In this document: positions 12,822 through 23,868 of the stretch, in pieces
Numbering within the stretch: position 1 is the stretch's first letter
Layout of the letters: each line of letters begins with the position of its first letter
Assembly: GCF_008831285.2 (NCBI RefSeq)
Contig: NC_045149.1
Location: 808,001 to 872,000, forward strand
Reading direction: 5' to 3'
Source: Nymphaea colorata
Taxonomy: Eukaryota > Streptophyta > Magnoliopsida > Nymphaeales > Nymphaeaceae
DNA length: 64,000 nt
Notes under the pieces: model-generated
Told to the model about the DNA's origin: nothing
What the model saw: the letters and a program-made list of their open reading frames with translations, nothing else
Database searches by the model: none
Translations under genes and position numbers: made by a program

Positions 12822-13138
12822 TACTACAACAAATTTGACAACTCCCAATGGCCAATGGCATTGGTACAAGGATGGAATAGCCGTCGGCAGTTCACTTGCC
12901 AACGGACTATGGGTGGTCGGTAAAAGTTCCGTGGGGAATTGTTTTACTAACACCGTATCTGTTGGGAGTTGTCTATATCATTCCCCACGATTTTAGGCGT
13001 ACAGAATGATACTATGCAATTCCCATGCCTACAGCTGTCCGTAATTACTTTTTTTCCCAACATATTAAATTGTTGGAGATTAAAATCTTTCCCTACCGTG
13101 TTGTTTGTCTAGAAATATGAATGTTATACCTATATTTC

Positions 13139-13246
13139 AACCATTGGGAAAAGCTTGTTTTTCACAACATTCTCAACCATTGGGAATTCATTTAGTCCCT
13201 CTCAATGGTAGAAACTGGGATTTATGTCTTGCCGCTTGAGGAAATT

Positions 13247-13291
<45 letters not shown>

Positions 13292-13397
13292 CCATTGGGA
13301 AAAGCTTGTTTTTCACAACATTCTCAACCATTGGGAAATCATTTAGTCCCTCTCAATGGTAGAAACTGGGATTTATGTCTTGCCGCTTGAGGAAATT

Positions 13398-13402
<5 letters not shown>
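13139..13402. repeat. 151-bp tandem duplication including a TA microsatellite
   Basis: The block beginning AACCATTGGGAAAAGC at 13139 is repeated at 13290. Each copy ends in a TA run (13249-13290 and from about 13401). The two copies are almost identical, so the duplication is recent compared with the decayed element around it. Confidence 0.9.
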
Positions 13403-13496
<94 letters not shown>

Positions 13497-13497
13497 C
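13401..13497. repeat. TA and GA microsatellites
   Basis: A TA run interrupted by one GTA, followed by GA units. It is next to the 151-bp duplication. Confidence 0.9.
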
Positions 13498-13829
13498 ACA
13501 ATAGGACATTGAAATTTTAATTAACAAAATTGAATGAGAAACTGTAGCACACATGGCCAAGTTATATCCTCTTGTCAAATAAGAATAACACATAACTTTA
13601 ATATAGAAAGGACAAATACATTCTTGAACCTGTACCCCGTGAAACATCTCATGTAGGAGCATCTCCCACCTCTTCTATCACATGAAAACATTTTTAGATG
13701 TCTTCTCATAAATAACATATGAACATTTATATCCAGAACTTTGTGAACATGTGATGGGTAGGACCTTTTTCCACTGGATGAACAGTCAATGCCCCTTTTT
13801 TTCTGAAGGTCATTTGATCACCTCTACTG

Positions 13830-14880
13830 GTGGATGAAGGGGGGTAATTGCTCTTCAAGTGCATTACGAGCAGGAGAGCTGTAGTATTTTCTGATTTCAT
13901 TTCCTGATATGAACATCAAATATGTGATAGAGTAAATGGCTTTGGCAGAAGACAAGCATTGGATGAACTTAATAACCCATACATGAGCATCAATCTCTAT
14001 ACCTACTCTTCCAGTAATTCCCTTGTCATAAGGTACCAACCCACACCTAAATCAACACCTATGTCATAAGAACTCTATGTTCCACAGTCAGCTATGACAC
14101 ACAAGGGACTTGACACCTTGCATCAAACAACTTCTTTATTCTCTAATTTGGTAGTGATTTTAACTGTCAACAATCCTACTGCTATTTCCAAAGTTGAGAC
14201 TATGCAAGCGTGCAAGAAGAAGGAAATAGAAGACTAACCAAAAATTATTTAGTCTGCAACATATCGGGGAAGAAATGGAGCAGTTACCTTGTTCATAGCA
14301 GTTGCACGCTACCAGGGACAAAGATCATGTCAGTAATATACTCTTCATGAGAAGTAAAAGGATTGCAGCATGTGTTTTGCTAAGTATCTCATACCTGAAT
14401 AATGACCAGTTTTAAGAAGAAAGGGAGGCATCCCTTCATGTAAGGTCTTTGGAGACCAAACAGGAGACTGGCTTAAGGCCTTGGCACCCACTTCATCATA
14501 CAAGGTTGGGAGTCTTGAAAGCAAACATTATAATACATGGTGTGGCTGTATGTCTTTATTTTTAAATGAGATGCCCATCGAGATGCACGTCACGGTGTCC
14601 AACAATGTTTGTATCAGGTTGCCTTCATCCAAACAAATTTTTACACATCTGTCACCATTGTCAGAGTGGACTTTTGCATCATCATCATCATCATCAAACT
14701 CCTGAATATTTCCTAAAAAGTCACAGATGAAAAAATATTATATTTGTGCATAACTTGTCTTTGCTTTTGCAAGCATCAGATGGACTGAAATGATTTTCAT
14801 TTGAGCCCACGTCTAATGCAGGAGATTTCGGGAAAGAACCAAACTTATCTTCTATTTCCTAGCAAAAAAGCTTTGTATTG
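13830..14880 (-). CDS. possible further exons downstream of the SANTA exons
   Basis: Several minus-strand blocks look protein-coding in composition: about 14870-14750 (contains GSFPKSPALDVGSNE), 14705-14570 (a D-rich run then GDRCVKICLDEGN), 14510-14402 (YDEVGAKALSQSPVWSPKT, ending at a GTATGA donor) and 14045-13830 (VPYDKGITGRVGIEID). They share strand and order with the SANTA exons and could be the 3' part of the same gene, which in KNL2 proteins is long and poorly conserved. I could not join them in one consistent frame and do not recognise the protein. No CENPC-k motif was seen. Confidence 0.3.
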
Positions 14881-15017
14881 ATCAGTCATTCTCTGGCAAC
14901 CAACAGAACCATTTTTGCTCCATTTTTCATCATCTGAGAATATTCTAACATGCCTTTATCTAGCGGCCAAATGCATCGGTGCATCGGCATTGTTATCATG
15001 TCCTAAATAACTCCAAC

Positions 15018-16187
15018 AAGTATCATTGCTGCTGATGTATATGTCGGCAAGGATTTTCCATGTAAATGGAAACCTTGTCTGGAAAAGACTTAACACCTTC
15101 TTAATACCAAACCAATCACTCACAAAACTAAATAGAGATGTAACCAGTGCAGAAGGAATCTACCATGTTTCCAACATCATGAATTGACATGTGTTACACA
15201 TGCATACCTCGCTTGAAAAGGCATTCTCAGTGGTCCTTTGTCGATCAATAAGCCCAAAGAGAAGAATAATGAGTCCATCTGTTGTTGTAAGCCTAAAGGC
15301 AATAAGTATTTTAGTGATAGGCGCTGATTGATAATTTCCTACATTCTGATACCTGTGGGAAAAAAACAGAAAAAAGGAAATGCAAATGCATAGAAAGTAG
15401 ACTAACAAGGAGAAATGTCGACACACTAAGGAAAAAGGTTCTGAATCAAGCAGTGATTGTCAAATATAAGCTGAGAGAGGCATGTCCTTCCCATAAATTT
15501 TCAAAAGAATATTTTCATGGGCATGCATTTTTCATGTCATTGCCCCCTTTTCAACAATAATTTTTTAAATTATTTGTGACCCCTTGTCCTCACTAAAATT
15601 TCTTGAAATGAAGCCTCAAATGAGTCATAAAACATGCATCGATTACTAAGTGTAGACCCTAAATCTCATGCATGTTTAGTATGTAAGAACCAACATCTTT
15701 CAAATAATTGTTCCACAACAGCAAGACACTCAAGTTTCAGATATGAGTATCTATGCCAGTGTAGGAAACAACCATGACAAAAGAATTTGATTGTTACTCT
15801 CTTAAAAATCATTCTTCAAGTTCTTGGTGGGTTATTATGTAGAGCATAAAAGGCAACTTCAATATAAAGCATGACATGTTTAATATTTGTAGCATAGACT
15901 AGGATAAAGTTTGAGGTTTGAAATAATGAGGAGATATCAATGAGTCGTCCATCAAAAAGTAGAATATACCCTTTTGATAAGATGCCTCCGACGGCTAATC
16001 TTTTCACCATATGTGCTTTTGGTGATTTTATCAAGTACCAATCACGTAAATGGATCTGCAAAGCATATTAAAGGAATTAATGACACATCCACAGGAAAAG
16101 AAGAACATAGTATATACAGTCAGCAAGAGAACTATGTGATACCATGTTATCGACAATGTAGCTCTTGCGATCATCCTGTGACCCCAT
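15018..16187 (-). CDS. KNL2-like SANTA-domain protein, N-terminal exons
   Basis: Four minus-strand exons fit in phase: 16187-16143 (from ATG, 15 codons), 16055-15970 (ends in phase 2), 15352-15208 (48 codons plus one base) and 15078 to about 15018. They spell a SANTA domain: HLRDWYLIKSPK, then APITK, then TTTDGLIILLFG, RTTENAFSSE and FPFTWK. These match the conserved L.DWWL.K, ITK, DG..I...GF.N, NGF.PE and GFP..W elements. SANTA is found in KNL2/Mis18BP1 proteins, which help load centromeric histone CENH3. The second tryptophan of the DWW motif is Y here. The exons lie just downstream of CACTA transposase sequence on the same strand and inside its proposed 3' end, which suggests a captured or transposon-associated copy. 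The 3' part is unresolved. Confidence 0.65.
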
Positions 16188-16639
16188 TCTCCATGTTCCA
16201 CTTGGGGAGCTGCTACTTCCACTGTCTAAAAGCAAGCCTTATAATTCATGGAGCAGAAGTTTGTTCTCTATGATGAGATATTTCAAAAGCAAATTCTAAA
16301 GGCATGGTGTAATAAGTTTAACTTAACCTTTTCATGAAAACATAAACAAGAAAAAATATATTAATGAAAGAATTGTTGAACACTAAAATGAAAAAGTGAC
16401 ATTAATTTTTAACCGTAAATATTTTACCCTTCTCAGGTACTAAACAAAGAAAGTGAAGAGAGACAAACATAAAAAATACATAAACAAATGTCTTGTACCT
16501 ATCAATTAACTACGAGCAAAGGAAAATCTAGTTCAAATAGAAACCACCAATGTCCACATATCAATAAGTGAAAAATGAGACGAATAAAGTCTACATATCA
16601 ATAAGTTAACATATCAATCACATATTGCTTGATGATCGA

Positions 16640-18237
16640 AAGGAGGGAAGATATACCCATTCATCACGGACTTTGGACAAAATTTTTAATCCTGATGTGT
16701 GGAAATTTCAAGTTAGCTCGATTTGCTTTGTTCTTTTGCAACTTTGCCTACAATTCATACAACATTAGATATGTATATTAGAAATATGAAACAATATATG
16801 ATACGATTACCTTCCACTCTGGTGAATTCCACCTTTTTAGACAATCTTTCCATTGTTCTCCGTTGACCCCATCTCTTGTCTTCTCATCGATCACATGATC
16901 TTTATCATTGTCAAATCGATCAAAGTATTTTTTTTCTTCAACTCCCACTTCCATTCTTTTTACATACCATTCAATTCTTCATGACCCACAACTTCATATG
17001 ATTTTTTAGGTCAAAATTTGCCAAAATTAAGAGTCATATGTTATATTATCTTACAATCATATATGTAAATAATAATCAATAAGTAAAGCCTCATAATGTC
17101 CTTGTATGTTGTAGGAATATGTGGCTAATTGTCATAATTGATTGGATATCATTGCGAGCCAATATGCTTAAGAAGTTAGACAATATCGACACGTGATCTT
17201 TAATTGGCTGACCAAATTCATTACATTCTAATGTAATCTTCTTTCCATCTTTCAACTTGGCCACCTTTACACATTTGCTTTGTCCTTGTCCTTTTTGATT
17301 TTCTAACTTTTATCTATCACAAATGTGTTAAAGGCTTTATCAATGTTGGAAGACAAAAACATAGTTAATCAAATTGACCAAAGCCTACCATCAATAGTAT
17401 TAGAGGCTTCAGTGTTTCCATCTTTTGGAGAAGAGACCAGTGTATTGTTCTCAACATGACTCATAATGATGAAAGCACCAGTGTATTGTTCTCAACATGG
17501 CTCATAATGATGAAAGCACCAGTGTATTCTCAACATGGCTCATAATGATGAAAGCCTGTAACATATGAGTATGTATAGAGATAGTAAGAAATTCTAGAAA
17601 CTAGTTAAAATGTGCAACTGTAACAACATAGTGAAAATTTTGTTACTCCATCCACTGAGACACTTTATCTAATACAATCAAACAAGAGATGATAATTTGG
17701 AGAACGTACATTCTAGATATAACTCTTGTTTGGCATCTTTTAAAAGATTAAAAAAGGTATCTGCTTCCTCAGTAACTCCATTGAAGCTTTTTCCATTACT
17801 TCATCATTGTCAACTTCATTAGTGTAGTTTATAAATGCATCTACCAACATTTCTTGCATATCAACTTTATTTTGGTGTCGTGATGCACTTGTTGGTGGTG
17901 TATCTATTGTTGACATACGCTCCGCATGGAATGTCCAACTTGTATAATTTTCACAAAACCTATGATAAATCATGTTGTCCATTGCATCCTCTAAACACTT
18001 AAAATAACAATTGTTACACTTAGCACATGGGCATCTGACTTTTGTATTCACTGTTGCATTGTTTTTAACAAGTTTCACAAAGTTATCAACCCTACAGAAT
18101 ATTCTTCACTTAACCAATTCACATCATGCCAAATTTAATAGGAAAATATTTAATATAAATAAATAAATAATAAGCTTTATATAGGATTCCAAGTACGTGG
18201 AGTACCTGTTTTTACTGATCCAACTTTTGTCAACCAT
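16640..18237 (-). pseudogene. CACTA transposase: Transpos_assoc plus Transposase_24-like remains
   Basis: On the minus strand a first exon 18237-18206 (MVDKSWISKN) is spliced by GT-AG to 18091-17740. The second exon holds the transposase-associated domain, with RCPCAKCNN cysteines and ENYTSWTFHAE. Downstream, 17270-17090 (KLKDGKKITLEC, FGQPIKDH), 16925-16812 (DGVNGEQWKDCLKRW) and 16753-16675 (KNKANRANLKFPH) match the Transposase_24/En-Spm family. The large central part of TNP2 is absent and small deletions break the ends. It is therefore a deletion derivative or a joined TNP2-TNP1 relic. Confidence 0.7.
17436..17553 (-). repeat. 41-bp minisatellite, three units
   Basis: ACCAGTGTATTGTTCTCAAC begins at 17436 and 17477, and a shortened form begins at 17518. 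The third unit lacks five bases. It lies inside the decayed transposase region and shifts its frame. Confidence 0.85.
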
Positions 18238-18299
18238 AGTATTTGCTGCTTTTTGTGGTATTATGTAATCCTGAAAGAAGAAATAAGTGCAAGATAGGG

Positions 18300-19400
18300 C
18301 TGGCAGTCTATTTGCAGGAAGATATTGAAAAGGAAGAAAAAAAGATGCATAAGATTCTGCCCAAAGGGCATGACCAAAGTTTTTCCTTTATATGTATCTT
18401 GCAGTTAGACAATATAATGTTGGATGATTATGCCCCTTGTTACATAACCAAGGTTACAATTAGATACAGACATAGACTTTAGGATCTCCATGAGAAAGGC
18501 GAGGAATAGGCCTTGATTTGTTGAAGCATAGGCTTCCAGATCAAAATTGCAACATATATAATATCCACTAAAATAATGAAAAAATTACAAAGAAATCCCA
18601 TAATAAGCAAATTGATTATTATCTATTGAATCAACCCCAAAGTCAACCTCCAGTTTGTACGGATGACAATTGTCCAATTATTAATTCTTAGCCAAGGACC
18701 TTCTCAAGCATGCACCTACAAGAAAACAGATCAGGCTGATTGAAAATCACAATTTCTAGTGGACTCCATTCCCTGCTCTGTGACTAGAAGATTTATGCTT
18801 ACCGAAACTGATTTTCATAATTAAGCTTAGGCATGAAACAAAGAGATGAACTTAGAACGGTAGCATCATAAGCTATTACTAAAACAAAGCAGCAATTGTG
18901 TTAAATAGCCTTTTGTAACACCAAGTTTCTGAAAAACAAAAGAAAAAGAAAATAACAGAACTTTCATGTACAACCATCTTCTGCATTATCCCTAATATGG
19001 TCAATGGTTTCCCTAAGACCCAGATTTTAGTGCCTAAACAAGAGAATCAGTTACGGTAATTAACATAAGAATGTAAACAACTATGAGGATGACCACAAAC
19101 AACTCAAGCACTAGCATGCATGCAAACTTTTGTGCTGACAAAACATAAAAATAAGCAGTGCAATTTGTATGTCTTCTCTCAAGATGGCAGCAAAGTATGT
19201 TACTGGAGCCCAATCAGAATTGTGCACTCATGGTTAAGAAAATGATACATAGTGAAAAACAACTATACTACCAGCCACATGTGGAAATCATGGATCTTAC
19301 CATCATTAATTCAAGCTCCAACATAGATCCAGAAATATCCACAAGAAAGTGATGGAAATAGCAAAAACATCACATGAGGGATTATGGTTGCGCTAGGATG
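18300..19400. other. intergenic, no recognised feature
   Basis: AT-rich sequence. I looked for a CACTA 5' terminus (TTGTAGTG) for the minus-strand transposase and did not see one. Confidence 0.35.
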
Positions 19401-19611
19401 TATTTGTTCTTTGCTGATCTTGTGAGAAGTTATGATGGGTCCTTGTTAAACCACTATTGATAGAGCATAACTTTCTTGACCAACTGGTGGAGGCTGTTAA
19501 ATGTGATTATAGCTATGATGTTCCTGATCTTGTGTTAAAAACTCAAGTTAAGAATGATTGGGAAAATTGCAAACATATGCAAAAGATGGGCAGCATGAAA
19601 GACCCATTACA

Positions 19612-22600
19612 TCATGATGAGGTAGTGAACCACAACTTTTTCCTATTGATGATGATGGTATGGCCTACAGTGCTGTCCACCAACAAGTCAATGTTTGGAA
19701 GTGGATAGTTGCCTATTGGCGTGACTGAAATCAATACAAAGTCAAATTTTGTCATTCTTCTGTGGGAATTCCATGATGTTTGCCAACCATTCAGGATAGT
19801 CAATTTCTCAGATGAACCCTACCTTTAGTAGGTCTTCTAGGCACATGTCTCAACGCTCTTTGCTCCTTTTGAAACATTTCATTGGAAATGCTTTTGTTTG
19901 GAGAAAATCTTTAATGTCCTCATACCATGGTACTTCCTTGCTTTCCTTTTGTAACACATGTTCTGGCATGACATAGGATAGTCGTTTGAGTCTACCAACT
20001 TCAAAAAATCTCTTGAACTCCCCAAGTTTGAATGTGATGGTAGAGCCCAAACTTGCCCCACCATCTGCAATTGGGTTAAATTCTATCTTGACATGTTATT
20101 TGCATTCCTAGAATTGTTTTGTGAGGGATGTTGTCAATTCTTGATATGGGATCATTTTTTTATCATTCACTTGCCAATTTCCATTAACTTGACTGACAAT
20201 TAAGAGAGAAACTTCAAAAATGTGAATTCTTTATACTTTAAATTTCAAGAAGCATCTTGTATTAAGGCTTCGTATTTTGCATGTTATGAGTGTAGGAGAA
20301 ATTTAATTTGAGGGAATATGGAATCTTTTCTTTCTCTAGTGTAATGAAAAGTATTCCAGTGTCCGCCCCAGTTGTAATTTTAGATCAATCTAAATGCATC
20401 TTTGACATTGGCTTTAGTTCGATCATGATGATTTGCTGATATGAAAAATCATCATTTGCTTTGATTTATTCAGATAGAAAAAAGTCTACCAATTTATCTA
20501 CAATGGTTTTATCTTTGATTGATTTGTGTCACACATATTCCAAATCATATTACACCAAAAGAACTTGTTACTTTGCTATCCTCCTATTTAGAAATGGTTG
20601 TTCGATGATGTATTTGAGTGGATTGAACTTGGATAAAATTTTGACCTTGAAAGATAGTAGGTAGTGCCTTAATTTTTAACACATCCATACTAAGGATAAG
20701 CTGGTCTTTTCTAAGTGCGAATAATTCTTTTTGTACTATACAAATGTTTAACTAACATAATAGATAGCATGCTCTATTCGGGATCCTTCTTCATATTGCG
20801 TCGAAAACTCACCATAGGCCGAATTGTTGACTGTGATGTAGAAAAGTAAGGGTTTCCCCAAAATTGGAGGCTTCAAAATTGACGGGCAAAGGAGATTTTG
20901 CTTGATCTTTTTAAATGAGGTCAGACATTCATGCCCCCATTTGAATTTGACTCCTTTCCACAATGAATGGTTGAATGTTCAAATTCCATGGCAAGATTAG
21001 ATATAAACCTTGTGATTGACTGAATCCTAACTTGCAAACTACGTAGCTCGTTTAGATTTGTTGGTAGTGGCATCTCAATGATTGTCTTTGCTTTGGAGAG
21101 ATTCATTTTGATTCTCTTTTTGCTGACCATAAAACCTAAAAGTCTACTAGATTCCACACTAAACACACACTTACGCGGATTTAGTGTGAGCTTATACTGT
21201 AAAAGTCTGTGAAATACTTCAGAAAGAATGCTGATGTGATTGTCTGTAGAATTTGACTTAAATAGCAAATCATCCACATATGCATACATGATTTAGTGCA
21301 TTTAATTATGAAACATAGTTGTCATAGCCCTTTGATATGTTTTACCAATGTTCTTTATACCAAAAAACATTAAACTATAGTAGAAAGTGCCCCACAAGGT
21401 TATAAATGATTATTTGGGTTGTTCATGAGTGGTTAGCTTAATTTGATTGTAGCCAAAATCTTCATCCATAAATGAGAACATAGTATGGCCTACAGTATTG
21501 TCCACCAACAAGTCGATGTTTGGAAGTAGATAGTAGTTTTTTGGCATGGCTTTGTTCAAACCTCTGAAATCAATGCAGAGCTGAATTTTGCCATTCTTCT
21601 CTAGGAGTACCACGAAATTTGCCAACCAATTGAGACTGTCAATTTCTCAAATGAACTCTGCTTTTAATAGGTCTTTTACGCCTTCCTTAACTTGCCGCTC
21701 ATGACGAGGGTCTAGTTTTCTCAATGTTTTTTTTACTGTCTTGCATTCTTACTTCAATGGCAATCAATGATCAACCAATTTGATACTCAGTCTTGCCATT
21801 ACCTCATAAGTAATTGTGAGGAAGTCTATCAACTTTGCTCTTTCTTTTGCTAAGGGACTTGTCTCAATTTGTAAAATTTTTGGATTTTCTTTCATACCAA
21901 TGTTAATTTCCTCTATCAGGTTAATAACCAAAGGAGACAATTGATCTTGTTTTTTCATTTGGATGATTTCTAAACATTTTGTCTTAGTGTGTTCTAGATA
22001 TACCTCTTTGAAGGCTTTTGATGTTTGATCCTTTGATATCATCCTGAAGATTATAGAAGAGTTAGATAAACTGGAGACACTTTGTGTAAAACAAAGTAAA
22101 TTTCATATATCGTTGCACATTTAAACGTATTACAAAATGAAGACAATTGGTCTGTTGGAGTATGATGATGACAAAATGATAGATTGATGACTAGATATCA
22201 AAATGATGGACTTTGTTGAAACAATGAATGATTCAAATTGATGGAGAACACTTGCCTATGGTGTTGGTTTTCACAAAAGGCACTGGGTTGAATTCTTCTT
22301 GACATCCACCTCTTCATAATTTTGGCATCCTAGGCTCAAGTGCCACTCTTCCCTGCACTAAGATTGGTTCCAAATTCCATTTTCATGTTTGCTAAGGCCA
22401 ATGAACGTCCGATAGCCATGACGTATGAGTAGGTCTAATCCATTGCTATTTTGAGAGAAACTTTTGAACAATTGATGGCTTTTGTAATTTGTTGTTGATA
22501 GATATGGCTTGGTACCTTTTACCACCTACATTTGCTTTTTTGGGTTTCAAATAGCCAATTTGTTGAGGTTCTGAAACAATTCTTCTTCTTTGTAGACTCG

Positions 22601-23868
22601 GATACATGGTACCTCAATTGTATATGTTGGTACTGGAATCATTGGATGCATAAGCAATTTTGTCTGTCCTCCGCATAAATTGTGATGGTATTTATAGTAT
22701 GAGTCCATTTGACACACTGATGTAGTGTGAAAGGAACTGCATTTGTAGCATGGATCCATGGTCTACCAAGTAGCAAGTTGATTAAGGCCTTTATATCCAT
22801 CACATGAAATAAAACCCAATGATGTGTCTTGAAGATTTCCAAGTCGAGACATACACACCCTATGCAGGGTTGTTCCAATACATCGTACTCATGAATGAAA
22901 ACTGATGATGGGGTATAATCAGCTTGCCCTATGTGTAATGAATGAGTTGTCTACTGTAGGCAAATGTTCAGGTTGACTCCTTCATCTATTAAGACATGAG
23001 AAACTCGGACACCCATTGTCTCAACCACTACGTGAAAGACATTATTATGTAATGTGCCTCTATTGGATAGATCTTCATCACTGAATATGATCAGACCATT
23101 GTTGTATAGTCTGAAAGCCCATTCATCTACCCGATTAGGGCTAAATTTCTCCATTTTGATTTGAGTTGGAGAATTTATGTCCCTAAAGATATCTTATAAA
23201 GGTTTGGGATCCCATATCTGTGACTCTTGATTAACCTCTGTTTGAATATTATGTTTACTCGATCTGGCCTGTTTATTGGCAGGTGCTTTGTCATGTCCGT
23301 AAAGCAACCCAAAGAAATCTAGTGATTCTTTCCCCTTTCTATCTGCCACCATCATTTGATGGCCTTTTGAAAATTTAACCATTACTATTGTTCCTTTATC
23401 ATGCTTAGAAAAAGGGTTTTTGAGAATGTCTAGCTATTTTTTGACTTCATTGACTATTTCTTTGTCAACTGGGTCAAGCACAATATTTTTGAGACAAAGC
23501 ACTCTTATGTCTCGTGTCTTAGAGCACGATGAAATTTGCAAAATTGCTCTTTGTTTTTACCATCATCGGTGGTGGATTGAAAACTTTACGAAGAAATAGA
23601 GTACCTCTTTTAACCAGCGCGTGCATGATTTCTTCATAACTCTGCTCTAAAGGGTAAATTTTCTGTCATATCTCCAACCAGGATGTTTGATCTTGGTGCC
23701 ATTGCTGCTGCTAGCTCTATTTTCTACTCCCTTGTTCTTATAGTAGCCTGCCTTTTCCTTTTTAAAGGTAGTAGCTTTGGATATGATGTTGGTTGGAGCA
23801 TTCTGACTTCTACTGCTTTTCTTGGTTTCTTTTTTGAATTTCTACTGGGATAACAACATCAAAAGCTC
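19612..23868 (-). pseudogene. Ty3/gypsy gag C-terminus, protease, RT and RNase H, degenerate
   Basis: Minus-strand order: gag C-terminal tail near 23868-23640. The aspartic protease region is 23154-22640 (VSHVLIDEGVNLNIC, then NLLLGRPWIHA). The protease-RT linker is 22042-21764. RT is at 21625-21410 (KNGKIQLCIDFRGLNK, SFMDEDFGYNQIK) and continues at 21289-21000 with YVDDLLF. RT-RNase H connection is 20963-20748. A second RNase H is near 20500-20080 (KYEALIQ). The spacer before integrase is 20050-19860 (VPWYEDIKDF). After this, 19803-19612 repeats the RT motif (YPLPNIDLLVDSTVGHT), so a second copy is joined on or the element is scrambled. Stops occur throughout; no integrase core is seen. Confidence 0.8.
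23806..23868 (-). repeat. 63-bp inverted duplication, left copy
   Basis: The reverse complement is identical over all 63 bases to 28048-28110, starting GAGCTTTTGATG and ending AGCAGTAGAAGT. Here the sequence continues on the minus strand into genuine gag-pol. Confidence 0.95.

Larger units (their letters stand above)
12822..18300 (-). mobile_element. CACTA (En/Spm) element A, decayed, with captured gene sequence
   Basis: The left end reads TACTACAACAAATTTGACA, one base from the CACTACAA... terminus of plant CACTA transposons. It is followed to about 13200 by subterminal repeats rich in CCCAATGG and in CCGTCGGC/GCCAACGG motifs. Transposase sequences at 18237-16640 run toward this end on the minus strand, so it would be the 3' end. 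The 5' terminus was not found, so the right boundary is arbitrary. Between transposase and 3' end lie KNL2-like exons. Confidence 0.5.

Noticed and set aside
13396-13662. 88-codon frame ending in Ile-Tyr repeats
   Set aside because: It is a translation of the TA/GA microsatellites.
19457-19708. Plus-strand 83-codon frame
   Set aside because: Its right part is antisense to the Gypsy RT motif; the left part has no recognisable similarity.
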